Shown: piece after piece, positions 46,786-60,362 of the stretch | Layout: every line of letters begins with the position of its first letter | How positions within the stretch are numbered: the stretch's first letter is position 1 | From: Procambarus clarkii | Taxonomy: Eukaryota > Arthropoda > Malacostraca > Decapoda > Cambaridae | Length of the DNA: 64,000 nucleotides | Assembly: GCF_040958095.1 (NCBI RefSeq) | Contig: NC_091193.1 | Location: forward strand, 34,735,430 to 34,799,429 | Direction: 5' to 3' | Notes under the pieces: generated by a model | What the model was told of the DNA's origin: nothing | Database searches by the model: none | Seen by the model: the letters and a program-made list of their open reading frames with translations, nothing else | Position numbers and translations under genes: made by a program

Positions 46786-49700
46786 AATCAAAGTAAAGAA
46801 GGAAAGATGGTTTGGGTAAAAATATACAAAAAGGAGAAACAAAGCTACATCTGAAAGGTTAGGAAAAAGGATAATATATTCAACAAATATGTCAAAAACA
46901 CAATAAACTACATCTGAAAGGATAGGTTAAAGGGTTGGGGAATAAGAACATATGATAGAACCTACTAAATACACTACGATTACAAGAGGTTAGGTTAAGG
47001 GGTTGGGAATAAGAACATAAGCTAGAACCTACCAAATACACTAAGATTACAAGAGGTTAGGTTAAGGGGTTGGGGAATAAGAACATATGATAACAAACAT
47101 AATAAATACAACTTATGAGCAACTTGATGAACTTTAACAAATAACCCTTGATCTGCAAAAATGACCATTTGAGAAATTGACCCTTGAAACGAGTAAGTTC
47201 CCATATATAAGAAAAACCTTTGAAATGGTTAAATACCCAATCTTAAACAAATAACACTTGAAATGCAAAACGTCCATTTGAGAAATTATCCCTTGAAATG
47301 AGTAAATGCCCATATATAACAAAAATTCTTTGAAATGCTTAAATATCCAATCTCTAACAAATAGCACTTAAAATGCATAAGTGACCATTTGAGAAATTAT
47401 AATTCTTTGAAATGCTTAAATATCCAATCTCTAACAAATAGCACTTGAAATGCATAAGTGACCATTTGAGAAATTAACTAATGAAATGAGTAAATGAATA
47501 TGAGACAATGATTGACGAAACACAAAAGACAAGAAGGAATACTTATGTAAGTTAGAGCATGTCTGGTTGGACTAGATAAGTTAGGATACATCAGTTTGGG
47601 AATGTAAGATTAAGTTAGGTAAGACAAGTTAGGTTAGGATAGGATAGGTAAAGTTAGGTAAGATAGGGAAGGTAAGGTAAGTTATGTTAGGATAGGTAAA
47701 GTTAGGTTATGAAAGTTAAGTTAGGTAAGATAGGTAAAGTTAGGTAAGATAGGTTAAGCAGGTTAAGTTAGGAAAGGTAGGTAAGGTAAGGTAACATAGG
47801 TAAAGTTAGGTTAGGTTAGGTAAGATAGGTAAGGTAAGGTAACATAGGTAAAGTTAGGTTATGCAGGTTAAGTTAGGTAAGATAGGTAAAGTTAGGTAAG
47901 ATAGGTAAGGTAAGTTATGTTAGGATAGGTAAAGTTAGGTTTAGGAACGTTACGTTAACTAAGTAACATTGGGTGGAGAGGATAGGTTACGTAGGTTTGA
48001 ACAGTGTAGTTCAGAGAACAGTTTAAAAGGTAAAATGTCTAAGAAAATATATTTAACAGAAGTGTAAGTTTGATATGAAAAGCTGAACTAGTTACATTTG
48101 GAGAGAAATTTTATGCCTGAAGATGTCTTAGAGAACAACAATGTTGTCTTAAAGTATAACTTGATGGAAGAAGGAGAGCTTCTTTGATGAACCAAGGTGA
48201 CTTAGAGATCAACATTGATGAACGAAGATGTCTTAGAAAGCTTCTCTGATGAACGAAAGGTTACTTAGAGAATAACTTTTGTTAGCTCTTTGAATAACTT
48301 TGATGACTTTGAGAATAACTTTGATAGCTCTGGGAATAACTTTTATGATTTTGAGAACATCTTTGATGTCTTGGAGAACAACATTGATGTTTAGAGAACA
48401 ACTTTGATGACCAAGATTAACTTTAGATGTCTCTGAGAATAACTTTTATAACATAGAAATTAACTTTAGATGTCTCTGAAAATATCTTTGATGACTTCGA
48501 GAATAACATTTGATGACTCTGAGAATAACTTTTATGTCTTACATAATAACTTTAGATGTCTCTGAAAATAACTTTGATGAAAAAAGATGTCTTAGATTAA
48601 CTTTTGATGACTTTGAAAACAAGTTTGATGAACAAAGATGTTTTGGAAAGTTTCTCTGACGAACGAAGGTAACTTAGAGATTAACTTTTATGATTTAGAG
48701 AACATCTTTGATGTCTTAGAGAACAAGATTGATGTCTTAGAGAACAACTTAGAAGAACAAAGATGTCTTAGAAAGCTTCTCTGATGAACGAAAAGATACT
48801 TAGAGAATAACTTTGACGACTGTATTTAACTTTTTGATGGCTCTGAGGACAGTTTTTGTTGAACGAGGATGTCTCATAGAATAACTTTGATGTCTTAGAG
48901 AATAACTTTGATGACTTTGAGAATAACTTTTATGAACGGAGATGTTTGAGATTAACTTTGATAGCTCAGAATAACTTTTGTGGACATGAGAATATCTTTG
49001 GATAACTCTGAGATTACCTTTGATGTCTTTGAAACAACTTTGATGAACGAGAGTGAGTTAGAGATTACCTTTGTTAACTCTGAGAATAACTTTGATGAAC
49101 AAAGATGTTTTGGAAAGTTTCTCTGAAGAACGAAAGTGACTCTGAGAATAACTTTTGTTAGCTCTTTGAATAACTTTGATGACTTTGAGAATGACTTCTG
49201 AGAACATGGGTAGTATTTGAATGCGTCTTTGATGTAATGAAAAGTAACTTTGATGTCTCGAAGATATCTTGCAGATTAACTTTGATGACAGAGATTAACT
49301 TTGATGAACGAGAAAATACTTTTTGATGACATCGAGAATAATTTTGATAGCTCCGAGAATAACTTTTACGCCTCTGAGATTAACTTTGAGGATGCGAGTA
49401 AATTTTTGAGTGTTTGAGAGTGTCTTTTGATATCTCGAAGAGTCCCATTGAAGTCTTAAAGGATGTCTTTGATGTCTCAAAGGATGTCTTTGATGTCTCA
49501 AAGGATGTCTTTGAGTAAGTCCTTGATGTCTCGAAGAGTGTCTTTGACTATATTTCTTACATAACGACATATAATTTTAGTTAGGAACAACGATGAATAT
49601 GACTATTATAGCGAAGTGAAAGGTTACTTTAGTTAAGAACAGTGTTGGAAAGAGGCTACACCTGACTATTTTAAATGAGAGAAGTGATATTTCAGGTAAG

Positions 49701-52547
49701 AAATGACAAGGAAACATGATGAAGTAACTATTTTTTAGTTGACTGATGAATACTTTAGTTAAGGAAAAAGACAAAACATGACGAGGGAGACTATTTTTGT
49801 GCTCCCCAAAGTATAATGTCAGTTAAGAACAGCGATGAAAGATATCTTTGGTTATTTTTTCTTACTTGACAAAACATAATTTTAGTTAAGCAAAAAGACA
49901 AAACATGATGAACATGGCTTTTTCTGTTGATTGATGGTTAATTTTAGTTATGAAATGACAATGAAACATGAAGAACACGGTTATTTTCTGATGACTGGGG
50001 AATAAGTTTAGTTAAGAAATGATGAAAGTTATTATTTTTAGTTGATTGACGATGGATAAAAACTAGTTATGAACAGTTTTGGAAAGTTTCCTTTGACAAT
50101 TTTTTCTTACTTGATGAAACATAGCGGCTGTTAAGAAAGTGCTGAAAGAAGTTTCCTTTGACAATTTTTAGCTAAGAGAAAGGTTGTTTTAGTTAAGAAC
50201 AGTGTTGAACGAGGCTATTTCTGACTATTTTTAGTTGACTGGATAATAAGTTAGTTGAGAAATGAGGAAAGTGACTATATTTTAGTTGATTGGCGAAAGA
50301 TTTTTTTAGTTAAGGAACGTTAGATAGGGGAAAAACCCAGAGAACATATGGGGAACATGGCAAAGAACATATGTAAGGAAAGTTGATTAATACAGTGAAC
50401 ATGCTGGGAATATGAACTTACAGAGAACATGAAAACATGATAAGGAGAATAGGGATTACAAAGAATGAACAATGGACTTGTGAAGAACAAGCTAAGAACA
50501 TTGAGAACATGAATATTGAGTATAAAAGTTATACAGTGAACATATGATGTGCATGAAAACATGACAAAGAACATAGTGAACATACGGGGAAAATGGCAGA
50601 AAAAATTTGAACTGAGCTTGCTGTGAACATTTATAGAACATGGAATGAACACAGAAAACATGGACAAAATGTGAAGAACACAGCTGAATATAGAGAAAAT
50701 ATGCAAATACAGGGGGACAAGAGCTGGAGCTCTGTAACTGACTTGATCTTATTTACTACGTCTGAAATATGACTGTTTAAAATTTCAGGGGGATTGGACT
50801 GTTAGTAGCGAAAATGTGGTCTCTGTCAAATTTGGGTCTTTAATTGGACTCTGATTAATTTCGATCATGAACTGGACTCTGAATATTTTGGCACAAAGTA
50901 GACTCTGGTGAATTTTGCTAGAAAACTGGACTCTGATGAATTTCGATCAAAAACTGGACTCTGTCAAATTTTCACAGATTACAGGACACTGATGAAATTT
51001 GCTAGAAAACTGGACTCTGATGAATTTTGCTATTAAAGTAGACTCTGGCGAATTTGAGCATAAACTGGACTCTGCCGAAAATTGGGTATAAAATGGACTC
51101 TGTCAAATTTTCTCAGATTACAGGTCACTGATGAAATTTGCTCTCAAAGTAGACTCTGGCGAATTTCTGTTGATAATTGGACTCTGATGAAATATGAGCT
51201 TAAAACTGTCTCTGACTAATTTTGCTCTCAAAGTAGACTCTGTTCATTTTTAGGTATAAATTGGACTCTGATGAAATATGAGCTTAAAACTGTCTCTGAC
51301 TAATTTTGCTCTCAAAGTAGACTCTGTTCATTTTTAGGTATAAATTGGACTCTGATGAAATATGTGCTTAAAACTGTCTCTGACTAATTTTGCTCTCAAA
51401 GTAGACTCTGTTCATTTTTAGGTATAAATTGGACTCTGATGAAATATGAGCTAAATACTGTCTCTGACTAATTTTGCTCACAAAGTGGACTCTGTTCATT
51501 TTTAGGTATAAAATGGACTCTGATGAAATATGAGCTAAAACTGTCTCTGACTAATTTGATCTCAAAGTAGACTCTGGCGAATTTCTGTTGATAATTGGAC
51601 TCTGATGAAATATGAGCTAAATACTGTCTCTGACTAATTTTGCTCACAAAGTAGACTCTGACGAATTTTGCTCTCAAAGTGGACTCTGTTCATTTTTAGG
51701 TATAAACTGGACTCTGATGAAATATGAGCTTAAAACTGGGCTCTGTTCAATTTGGTCTTTACAGATGAAATAGCCATAAATGGATATAAAACTAAATGTT
51801 ATGGATAAGTTGTCTGTTTTCCTTAACAAAACATCTAAGACAATATTCTCTGAAAATGGTCCTTTTACAAATTCGGTCATAAACATATAAATAAACTTCT
51901 ATGATTATTTGAAACTCTGAAAATAGTTGTAAGGAAATAGGAGGAGAGAGAGAGAGAGGAGGGACGGTCCAGATATTATGGAGAAGATAAGATATGATAA
52001 GAGGCGACTGGCTGGCTGGGCCTAAGGTAAATAAAGGTGACGCGAGAGATTGCGAGGTAAGGGGGGAGGGAGGGGGTGTGAGGTACGAACCCCTGAAAAC
52101 CCTGACTTACACAGGTGATTTTCTAAATTTATATGAATAACTAAGGCTTACATAGACGACTTTTGTAAGTTGAAAACATGTAAAATATGTCCGTAGAGTT
52201 CTCATGGAAACCCTAAAGAGCTACATACGTTACTTGAATTTGTTCCATAAGCCCTTAACAAACTTCTAAGTCTCGGAAATTATTTTTCTCATAAGAAATC
52301 CTTACTTTTAAAATCTGTGACTGACAAAATTTACCTGAAAACCCCGACATGCTACACATGAATTTCCAGAAAAAAAAAAGTTACTTGTGGCTCTTACAGT
52401 CCACAGGGGTCCTCTGGCCAGAAAAAAAAAAGTTCTGTGGCTCTTACAGTCCACAGGGGTCCTCTTGCCAAAAAAAAAAATGTTCTGTGGCTCTTACAGT
52501 CCACAGGGGTCCTCTTGCCAAAAAAAAAATGTTCTGTGGCTCTTACC
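46786..52547 (-). repeat. Foldback B, right arm
   Basis: Reverse complement of the left arm and almost identical to 13700-19468. Confidence 0.9.
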
Positions 52548-54483
52548 CCCTACTACTCACCACCACACATACAGGCCTCCACCACCACACATACAGGCCT
52601 CCACCACCACACATACAGACCTCCACCACCACACATACAGACCCACCACCACCACACATACAGACCCTCCACCACCACACATACAGGCCTCCATTACCAC
52701 ACATACAGACCTCCACCACCACACATACAGACCTCCACCACCACACATACAGACCTCCACTACCACACATACAGACCTCCACCACCACACATACAGACCC
52801 TCCACCACCACACATACAGACCCTTCACCACCACACATTACAGACCATCACTACCACACATACAGCCCTCCACCATCACACATACAGACCTCCACTACCA
52901 CACATACTTCCCTCCACCACCACATACAGACCTCCACTACCACACATACAGGCTTCCACCACCACACATACAGACCTCCACCACCACACATACAGACCCA
53001 CCACCACCACACATACAGGCTTCCACCACCACACATACAGACCTCCACTACCACACATACAGACCCACCACCACACATACAGACCCCACTACCACACATA
53101 CAGACCCCCACCAAACATACAGCCCACCACCAACAACATACAGACCTCCACCACCACACATACAGACCTCCACCACCACACATACAGACCCACCACCACC
53201 ACACACATACAGACCCCACCACCACACATACAGACCCACCACACACCACACATACAGACCTCCACCACCACAAATACAGACCCACCACCACCACACATAC
53301 AGACCCACCACCACACATACAGGCCTCTACCACCACACATACAGACCCCCACCACCACACATAGAGGCCTCCACCACCACACATACAGACCTCCACCACC
53401 ACACATACAGACCCCCACTACCACACATACAGACCTCCACCACCACACATACAGACCTCCACCACCACACATACAGACCTCCACCACCACACATACAGAC
53501 CTCCACTACCACACATACAGACATCCACCACCACACATACAGACATCCACCACCACACATACAGACCTCCACTACCACACATACAGACATCCACCACCAC
53601 ATACAGACCTCCACCACCACACATACAGATCCACCACCACACATACAGACCTCCACCACCACACATACAGACCTCCACCACCACACATACAGACCACCAC
53701 CACCACACATACAGGCCTCCACCACCACACATACAGACCTCCACCACCACACATACAGACCTGCACCACCGCACATACAGGCCTCCACCACCACACATAC
53801 AGACCTCCACCACCTCACATACAGACCTCCACCACCACACATACAGACCTCCACCACCACACATACAGACCTCCACTACCACACATATAGACCTCCACCA
53901 TCACACATACAGACCCTCCACCACCACACATACAGACCCACCACCACCACACATACAGACATCCACCACCACACATACAGACCTCCACCACCACACATAC
54001 AGACCTCCACCACCACACATACAGACCCACCACTACCACACATACAGACCCACTACTACCACACATACAGACCCACCACCACCACACATACAAACCTCCA
54101 CTGCCACACATACAGACCCACCACCACCACACATACAGACCCACCACCACCACACATACAGACCCGCCACCACCACACATACAGACCTCTATCACTACAC
54201 ATACAGACCTCCACTACCACACATACAGGCCTCCACCACCACACATACAGACCTCCACCACCACACATACAGACCACCACCACCACACATACAGACCTCT
54301 ACCACCACACATACAGACCTCCACTACCACACATACAGACCCACCACCACATATACAGACCTTCACCACCACACATACAGACCCACCACCACACATACAG
54401 ACCCACCACCACACATACAGACCTCCACCACCACACATACAGACCACCACCACCACATACAGACCCACCACCACACATACAAC
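52548..54483. repeat. 22-bp minisatellite array B2
   Basis: Joined to the foldback right end by the same CCCTACTACTCACCACC edge as array A2. About 88 units; unit order is like A2 with local gains and losses. Confidence 0.95.
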
Positions 54484-55490
54484 AAGGCAATAATGCGTGA
54501 ACGCCATCCTACACCCACTGTAGATGATATGATCTACCGCTTGAATGGTGCAATTGTATTCAGCAAGTTAGATTTAAACAAGGGCTATCATCAGCTTGAA
54601 CTTGATGATGAGAGTCGATTCATCACAACGTTTACGACACATCGAGGTCTGTATAGGTACAAGCGCCTGAGTTTTGGTATCAACAGTGCTGCTGAGGTAT
54701 TCCAGCACATCATCAGCCAAGTATTGCAAGACATACCTAATGCTGACAACATGTCTGATGACATCATTGTTTATGGCCGTACCCAAGCTGAAGACGACAA
54801 AGCTCTTCGTGCAACATTGCAACGCTTACGAGAAAAGAATCTGACGTTAAGCCGAGCAAAGTATAAGTTCAATCAACATAAAATGAATTCTTTGGACATG
54901 TACTTAGTGACAAAGGTCTGTCTCCGGATCCTAAGAAAGTTGCAGATATCAAGAATGCTGCACTTCCTTCAACGTCCACTGAAGTACATAGTTTTCTGGG
55001 AATGGCAAACTACTGTTCTCGCTTCATTCCAGATTTTGCTACCATTACGAAGCCTCTACGTGAGCTGAAGAAAATGCATCATGGTACTGCAGAGATATCG
55101 AGCAAAATGCATTTGATGCTGTGAAAGATGCACTAGTAGAGAATGCGACTGCTGCATAGTTTGATCCATCAATGGACACTGAGTTAACGGTGGATGCTAG
55201 TCCTGTTGGTTTAGGTGCTGTTTTAGCCCAACACAAACCTGGTCAACCAGATTCCAAAGTAGTAATTGCCTACGCCAGCCGTTCTCTCACAGATGTTGAG
55301 CAACGATACAGTCAGACAGAGAAGGAAGCTCTTGCTCTTGTATGGGCTGTGAACACTTCAATGTGTATCTGCTTGGTGCACCCTTCACCACGATAGTCAC
55401 TGACCACAAACCGTTGAAGACCATCTTCAATAATCCAAAGTCCAACCACCACCCAGCTCGCATTGAGAGATGGGCTCTTCGTCTGCAACC
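54484..55490 (+). pseudogene. Ty3/mag-like pol fragment, copy B2, cut by gap
   Basis: The longest uninterrupted RT piece: 54493 to about 54880 is open through motif A (FSKLDLNKGYHQLEL), motif B and SDDIIVYG. A deleted base near 54884 and others near 54990 and 55070 break it, and a TAC to TAG change at about 55158 adds a stop. RNase H motifs (TVDASPVGLGAV) follow, then the run of N. Confidence 0.85.
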
Positions 55491-55990
55491 NNNNNNNNNN
55501 NNNNNNNNNNNNNNNNNNNNNNNNNNNNNNNNNNNNNNNNNNNNNNNNNNNNNNNNNNNNNNNNNNNNNNNNNNNNNNNNNNNNNNNNNNNNNNNNNNNN
55601 NNNNNNNNNNNNNNNNNNNNNNNNNNNNNNNNNNNNNNNNNNNNNNNNNNNNNNNNNNNNNNNNNNNNNNNNNNNNNNNNNNNNNNNNNNNNNNNNNNNN
55701 NNNNNNNNNNNNNNNNNNNNNNNNNNNNNNNNNNNNNNNNNNNNNNNNNNNNNNNNNNNNNNNNNNNNNNNNNNNNNNNNNNNNNNNNNNNNNNNNNNNN
55801 NNNNNNNNNNNNNNNNNNNNNNNNNNNNNNNNNNNNNNNNNNNNNNNNNNNNNNNNNNNNNNNNNNNNNNNNNNNNNNNNNNNNNNNNNNNNNNNNNNNN
55901 NNNNNNNNNNNNNNNNNNNNNNNNNNNNNNNNNNNNNNNNNNNNNNNNNNNNNNNNNNNNNNNNNNNNNNNNNNNNNNNNNNNNNNNNNN
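55491..55990. other. Assembly gap (500 N)
   Basis: Exactly 500 N, a placeholder size. The sequence after it has nothing in common with what should follow in U (integrase, 20-bp array), so real distance and adjacency are unknown. Confidence 0.98.
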
Positions 55991-55992
55991 GT

Positions 55993-56147
55993 CAATAAAG
56001 TGCTCAGCTTCACCCAAGTTATTTTTGGTCGGACAGTTCCATCATTCTTCAGCAGAAACCGGAATGGTATACAAGGAGACCAGGATTTTCCACAATCAAC
56101 AATTGGTAGTCATTGGTACTAAAATCAACTACACGTCAGTCATCTAA
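55993..56147 (+). CDS. C-terminal end of an unrecognised ORF
   Basis: The frame is open from the gap to TAA at 56145-56147 and reads LFLVGQFHHSSAETGMVYKE then TRIFHNQQLVVIG. Amino-acid composition looks coding, but I do not recognise it. Could be the last exon of a host gene or a mobile element. An AT-rich, UTR-like stretch follows. Confidence 0.3.
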
Positions 56148-57579
56148 CATCATCGATTTTTTTTTTAAGAACATTTGTTGTGTAATAATGTTAAAATGAT
56201 ATTTTGCTCAATTTTGTTGTCAATCAATTGTATTAAATTTCTGAAAGAGTTAAGATCTCTGAATCCCTCGGAACAAAATTTTGGAAACCCTGAATGTTGA
56301 AAACTAGAAATATAGTAGTGAAATTCTAGAAAAGTGGATATATATAAAAAAATTCACATGGACCTGTTTAAGAAAGAGCTCTAGTAGGAGAGCTATTGCA
56401 CTGCGCCTAAGACATAGGTTCTAGAAATGATAAGGGTAGCAGTTTCCTTGCTCCGAGTTCATTGGTGCAAGAGGGGTGGACAACATGAACCTGATACTCT
56501 TAGCTCGAAGTATGTGGACATTCTATTGCTGACTAATTTCAGAACTCTGATATTATAATTAGTATTGATAATATCGACTTCCTTTTAAGGTTGGGAAAAT
56601 CGCATGTGGACATTAATTTTGAATGTTTGGTTAATTAAGTGACATGCTGTGGCATAAAGTGACCACAGGTGTTGAGTGGAACACATGAATGACGGAACAC
56701 GTCGATGGACGACGAAGGCCAATGATTTTTGTTCGCCAGATTTTGTGATAGGGATTGGGATATTGAATTTAGTTATATCAAGTCTGGGTATAGGATGTTT
56801 TATTCTTCCAGATGTATTGGGAAGATTGCTGGACTGTAAACAACATTATAGTTGTAGAGTGAACCAGCCAAGCTGATTTGGCTGGAATAAACTTTGAGGC
56901 GTTGGTTCAATTTTTATATAAAGTAAAGGATTGGCCCTGGTAACCGTCACACCACTGCTACCTCAAGATCGACCAAGGAATTTAATATCCAGTCTGAAGC
57001 CTTCCCAGACCTCCCTACAAGATGCGCCACGAGTAGTGGATCCACACACCTCAACTACTGGACGAGTAACTCCCGCGGCAGCAGCCAATCACAGACCCAG
57101 GCGTCGCCACTCACCCAGCCCGGCCAAACACCGACTCAGCCATCGCCACCAACCCATCCTTGGACCAAGTCCATTTTATCCAACGGTCGACCCCAAAGAC
57201 GCATTCATCAATTTTAACATTGTTCGTTCAAAACGAAACTTTAATTTATATTTGAAAAATCTTATAATGTATTGGCGTATTGTGCATATTTAGGCACTGG
57301 TTAGGTTACGTGTTTAGGTTCTGTTGGCGATTATTTATATTTGTAGTATGTGGGTGAAGGAAGCATTTACAGCACTGCAGTTAAAGCAAAAGTCGTCAGT
57401 GAAGAACTTGTTCCAGAGGTGTTCGGCGACATCAGTCCTGAGTAAACCGTTTTTCATTCATAAACTAGGAGTTTGGCGGGTGCATGGAATGAACTGAGTT
57501 TGTTTGGAGGACGGGGTGGTTGCCACACACTTCCCCACCATGACCAGTGATACTCACCCCCACCATAGTGATGGGTGTT
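56148..57579. other. No supportable gene
   Basis: AT-rich to 56900. An ATG-less frame at 56931-57293 is Pro/Arg/His-rich and not recognised. The rest shows no repeat or motif I can name. Confidence 0.5.
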
Positions 57580-57612
57580 ACTTAACACGGGATGGGTGAG
57601 CCCGTGTTAAGT
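57580..57612 (+). promoter_or_regulatory. 12-bp hairpin with a start codon in the loop
   Basis: ACTTAACACGGG and CCCGTGTTAAGT pair perfectly around ATGGGTGAG. The ATG in the loop begins the 54-codon ORF at 57592. May be chance or a repeat end. Confidence 0.5.
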
Positions 57613-58709
57613 AAAAGCCAGAAAAGGAAGCAAGAGAAACAAATTGTTGATGAACAACAGGGTGGACGAGCTCCAGCAGCACCAAAAAGCAAATTCACGC
57701 GTCTGGCTTTCCCTAAAGACACGAGTGTAGCTGAGAAGATTGTTAGGAGCAAGTAACTGGGCAAGGTGTAAACACCTGGCTTTGTAGACCTGCTACGTCC
57801 ACATCTCAACTTCCTTCAAGTTCTCCCTTCAAGATAATCATAACAAAACAAGTAGATGAATTCCTAGTCTACAGATACCATCACGAGTATCCACTAGAGT
57901 GGGTCTATGAATTAGAAAGGGTACACAGAGAAAGAAAATTGAACAAGATTGGTAAACCTACCAAATATTTATAGTCTGGAAGAAGCTTGATCCAATACCT
58001 AACCAGTATTGGTTTGGTGGGTTGTATGCGCCCCCCAGCAGCTTGAACACTCCCTGTGGAGTGTTGCAAGTGCTGTGGCAGTGGGCACATAGCTAAGAAC
58101 TGCTTGTGCACACCCAATTGTGTGCTCTGTTCCGATGATCATGCGCTGAAGGACTGTCAGTATATGAAGACCAGAGACCAAAGAAAGCTGGAACAGGAGC
58201 AACAGAGCACGGTAACAGAAGCAGGGGTAACAACCTGAAAATGTGGCTCTGTCTAAACAGTTGCTAAAGTGTTCCAGAAGTGGAATGGAAGGAATAACCA
58301 TTTGTCACTTAGTCGCAAACAGCCAGCCTTCCATGACACAAGGAGGCAAGTGCCCGAGACTCAACAAGTGCCTACTGATGCCAGTTCTAGTACTGTTGAC
58401 CCATCCCATAGTGGTCAAAGTACCATCAACGCCCCTGACAACACACAACAGCCTGAAACAACAGTTGAACAGTTGGAAGTCTTGAAAGCACAGATAGCAG
58501 GAATGGCTAAAACTATACAGACGCTACGTCGGGATTCACAAAAGATACAACATCCGTGTAATAGTGTCGCATCCGTGGACCGCGCTGGTAAAGGGACCTG
58601 TTGTGACGGCGGCGGCGGCGTCAGAGATGATAGCGAGAACACACACACTGACGGCGTCTGTGGGAAATTTTTACCCACCATATCTAATAATCATCTAAGA
58701 AATGTATAA
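57592..58709 (+). pseudogene. Decayed gag-like ORF1 with zinc knuckles
   Basis: 57592-57756 encodes a short basic start (MGEPVLSKSQKRKQEKQIVD ... FTRLAFPKDTSVAEKIV). 57830-57980 reads KQVDEFLVYRYHHEYPLEWV in another frame. 58056-58238 holds two knuckle-like clusters (CCKCCGSGHIAKNC, CVLCSDDHALKDC). 58269-58709 has a helical stretch (EQLEVLKAQIAGMAKTIQTL). Frames and stops between the blocks show decay. This matches ORF1/gag proteins of non-LTR or LTR elements, in which CCHC knuckles bind RNA; the family is uncertain. Confidence 0.5.
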
Positions 58710-59708
58710 TTTCTATATCACATCTAAATCATATCAAAATCATATCTAAATCGTATCAAAAATCATATTAGAATCATGAAAAATTCATTATATAGCTTGA
58801 TCCTGGATGACAATGGCACCATGAACACGTACGCAACAGGGGCCCCTTTTGATGCCTACGTGACTTTGTACATGATCTTTCAAGGATCCAGAAGCTTCTA
58901 GAAGGACTTCTTAATTAAAAAACTATTGGAACATTGATTCAACATCCGGTAGGATTAAAAATCGAATCCTTAATAAGATTCAGTGGTACTTTCAAATACT
59001 ACTTATAATCTTTAAATCTTATATCTAATTATATTATAATCACATCTTATCTTAATCATAAGTCTAGACTGTAAAAATAATCAATCAATATTCATTGAAG
59101 GCTACCGTGCTCAGAGAGCATGGCAGGGCGATGGGGCGAGTGAAGCGCCCACGAACAAGCCCAGCGGCACTCCGCGTTTGTTTACAAATGAGTGAACAAG
59201 TGACTGATCCTTAGCGAACATTACCAGCTCAAGGACACCTTATTTAACATTTTTATCGCCAGTGAATACTCTCTAGAACTGGGGGAGTACCTGGACAATA
59301 TCTACAAGGAAAATCCTGGAACATTACATAAAATAAGAGTGTATAGTGGAGATCACGGTGACACGGTTTCCTCCACCTTCATTCTTTATCTTTATCAACT
59401 CATTCTTCTGCAACAGCAGGGACAATCACGTAGCAACGCTACCAGATCATCATACAGCAACGCTGTAGCAAAATATCGTGCCTAAACTCAACAAGAGAGA
59501 GTTAATCAGTCTGGCAAACTTGTCAGACAGGCACCCCGACTGGCAGAGAAGTATATTGAAGGTTATTTGGTATATGATTGGCCAATTGTATGCTTGTGTA
59601 GCTTTAATATCCTATAAATCTGTCTGTTGGTTAAAAAGCGAGACAAAGCCTCATTCATCGGTACGTTTATTAAAATTGTAGTGTAGCTGTGAATCTTATC
59701 CAAGCACT
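58710..59708. other. No supportable gene; short AT repeats
   Basis: 58700-58790 has five degenerate copies of AATCATATCTAAATC, and a related ATCTTATATCTAATTATA stretch lies at 59000-59070. A short frame at 59478-59681 without ATG (KLNKRELISLANLSDRHPDW) was not recognised. Confidence 0.45.
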
Positions 59709-59820
59709 GAACCTCATGAGTGTCCATTCTGTCAGAAAAGAATTCAGCCTCAATAAGTAAAAACCTCATAAGTGTCCATATTGTTGGAAAAGATTCAGTC
59801 AAGCTAACTGTATCATATAA
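59709..59820 (+). pseudogene. C2H2 zinc-finger relics
   Basis: Two half fingers in different frames: EPHECPFCQKRIQPQ (59709) and KPHKCPYCWKRFSQANCII (59761) with a stop. Both keep the Cys pair but have lost the His pair. A remnant of a zinc-finger gene unrelated in detail to 27563-28927. Confidence 0.6.
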
Positions 59821-59828
59821 ATTGAATA

Positions 59829-60362
59829 TGTCTGCATATATATTTGAATATATAAATTAAGTTATCAATTGCTTGCTTAGTTATTTTTAAGTTATCATAT
59901 AAGTTCATTTAATTGAATATAATATCTAGTACTTAGTTAAGTGTTTAGACTACATTTAAGGTCATTTATTATACTTTTACAATTTAATTTGTTGTTTATA
60001 GTATAAGAATCTATTGGCTGTTAAGTTATGGTACTAGGTTAGACTATGTATGTTTAAATCTCTGATTTAAACAGAGCCAGTGTTCAGTCAGATAACTGAA
60101 TTTATCAAATCTTATCCTTGTATAAAATACAAGCTGATGTGAGATCCCTGTCTACAGGTGGACTGGAACTTCTATCAACAAGTCATTCACCCCACCTGTC
60201 CCTTACAGCCCACAATCTGTCATTAGGAAAAGAGGATCTAGGATTTACAACCCTAGCTAGAGATTTTAGTTGAATTAATTTGCAGACAGTAATTTTTAAT
60301 TTAGTTCAATACAAGTCCCTGGTAGTCTCCTCTTATATCAATCCCAGCAGGTTTTTCCCACA
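59829..60362 (+). repeat. Candidate BEL/Pao 5' LTR
   Basis: Begins TGTCTGC and ends TTTTTCCCACA (TG...CA form). It has a TATA-like TGTATAAAATAC at 60118-60129 and a T-rich end. It is followed at once by AATGGTCCTTCGAACC, a sequence resembling BEL leader and primer sites. No second LTR is in the window to prove the limits. Confidence 0.35.

Larger units (their letters stand above)
40689..52547. mobile_element. Foldback-like giant inverted-repeat element, copy B
   Basis: 11.86 kb, with the same ends, blocks and 377-bp loop as copy A. The left arm is closer in length to the right arm here (5.72 against 5.76 kb) because it retains units lost in A-left. Arm-specific bases agree with copy A. No transposase is seen. 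Confidence 0.75.
32135..55490. repeat. Large duplication, copy B (matches 1-22310)
   Basis: Starts 80 bp from the calcium-channel exon with the same TATATATTAACATAC sequence that opens the window, and ends in a run of N. It holds head, U (B1), foldback B and the first part of a second U (B2). The A to B offset is 32134 at the start and about 33080 at the foldback end, the difference being minisatellite length and a CR1 piece. Confidence 0.85.

Noticed and set aside
56931..57293. 120-residue Pro/Arg-rich frame as a gene
   Set aside because: No ATG, no recognised domain and no splice or neighbour support.
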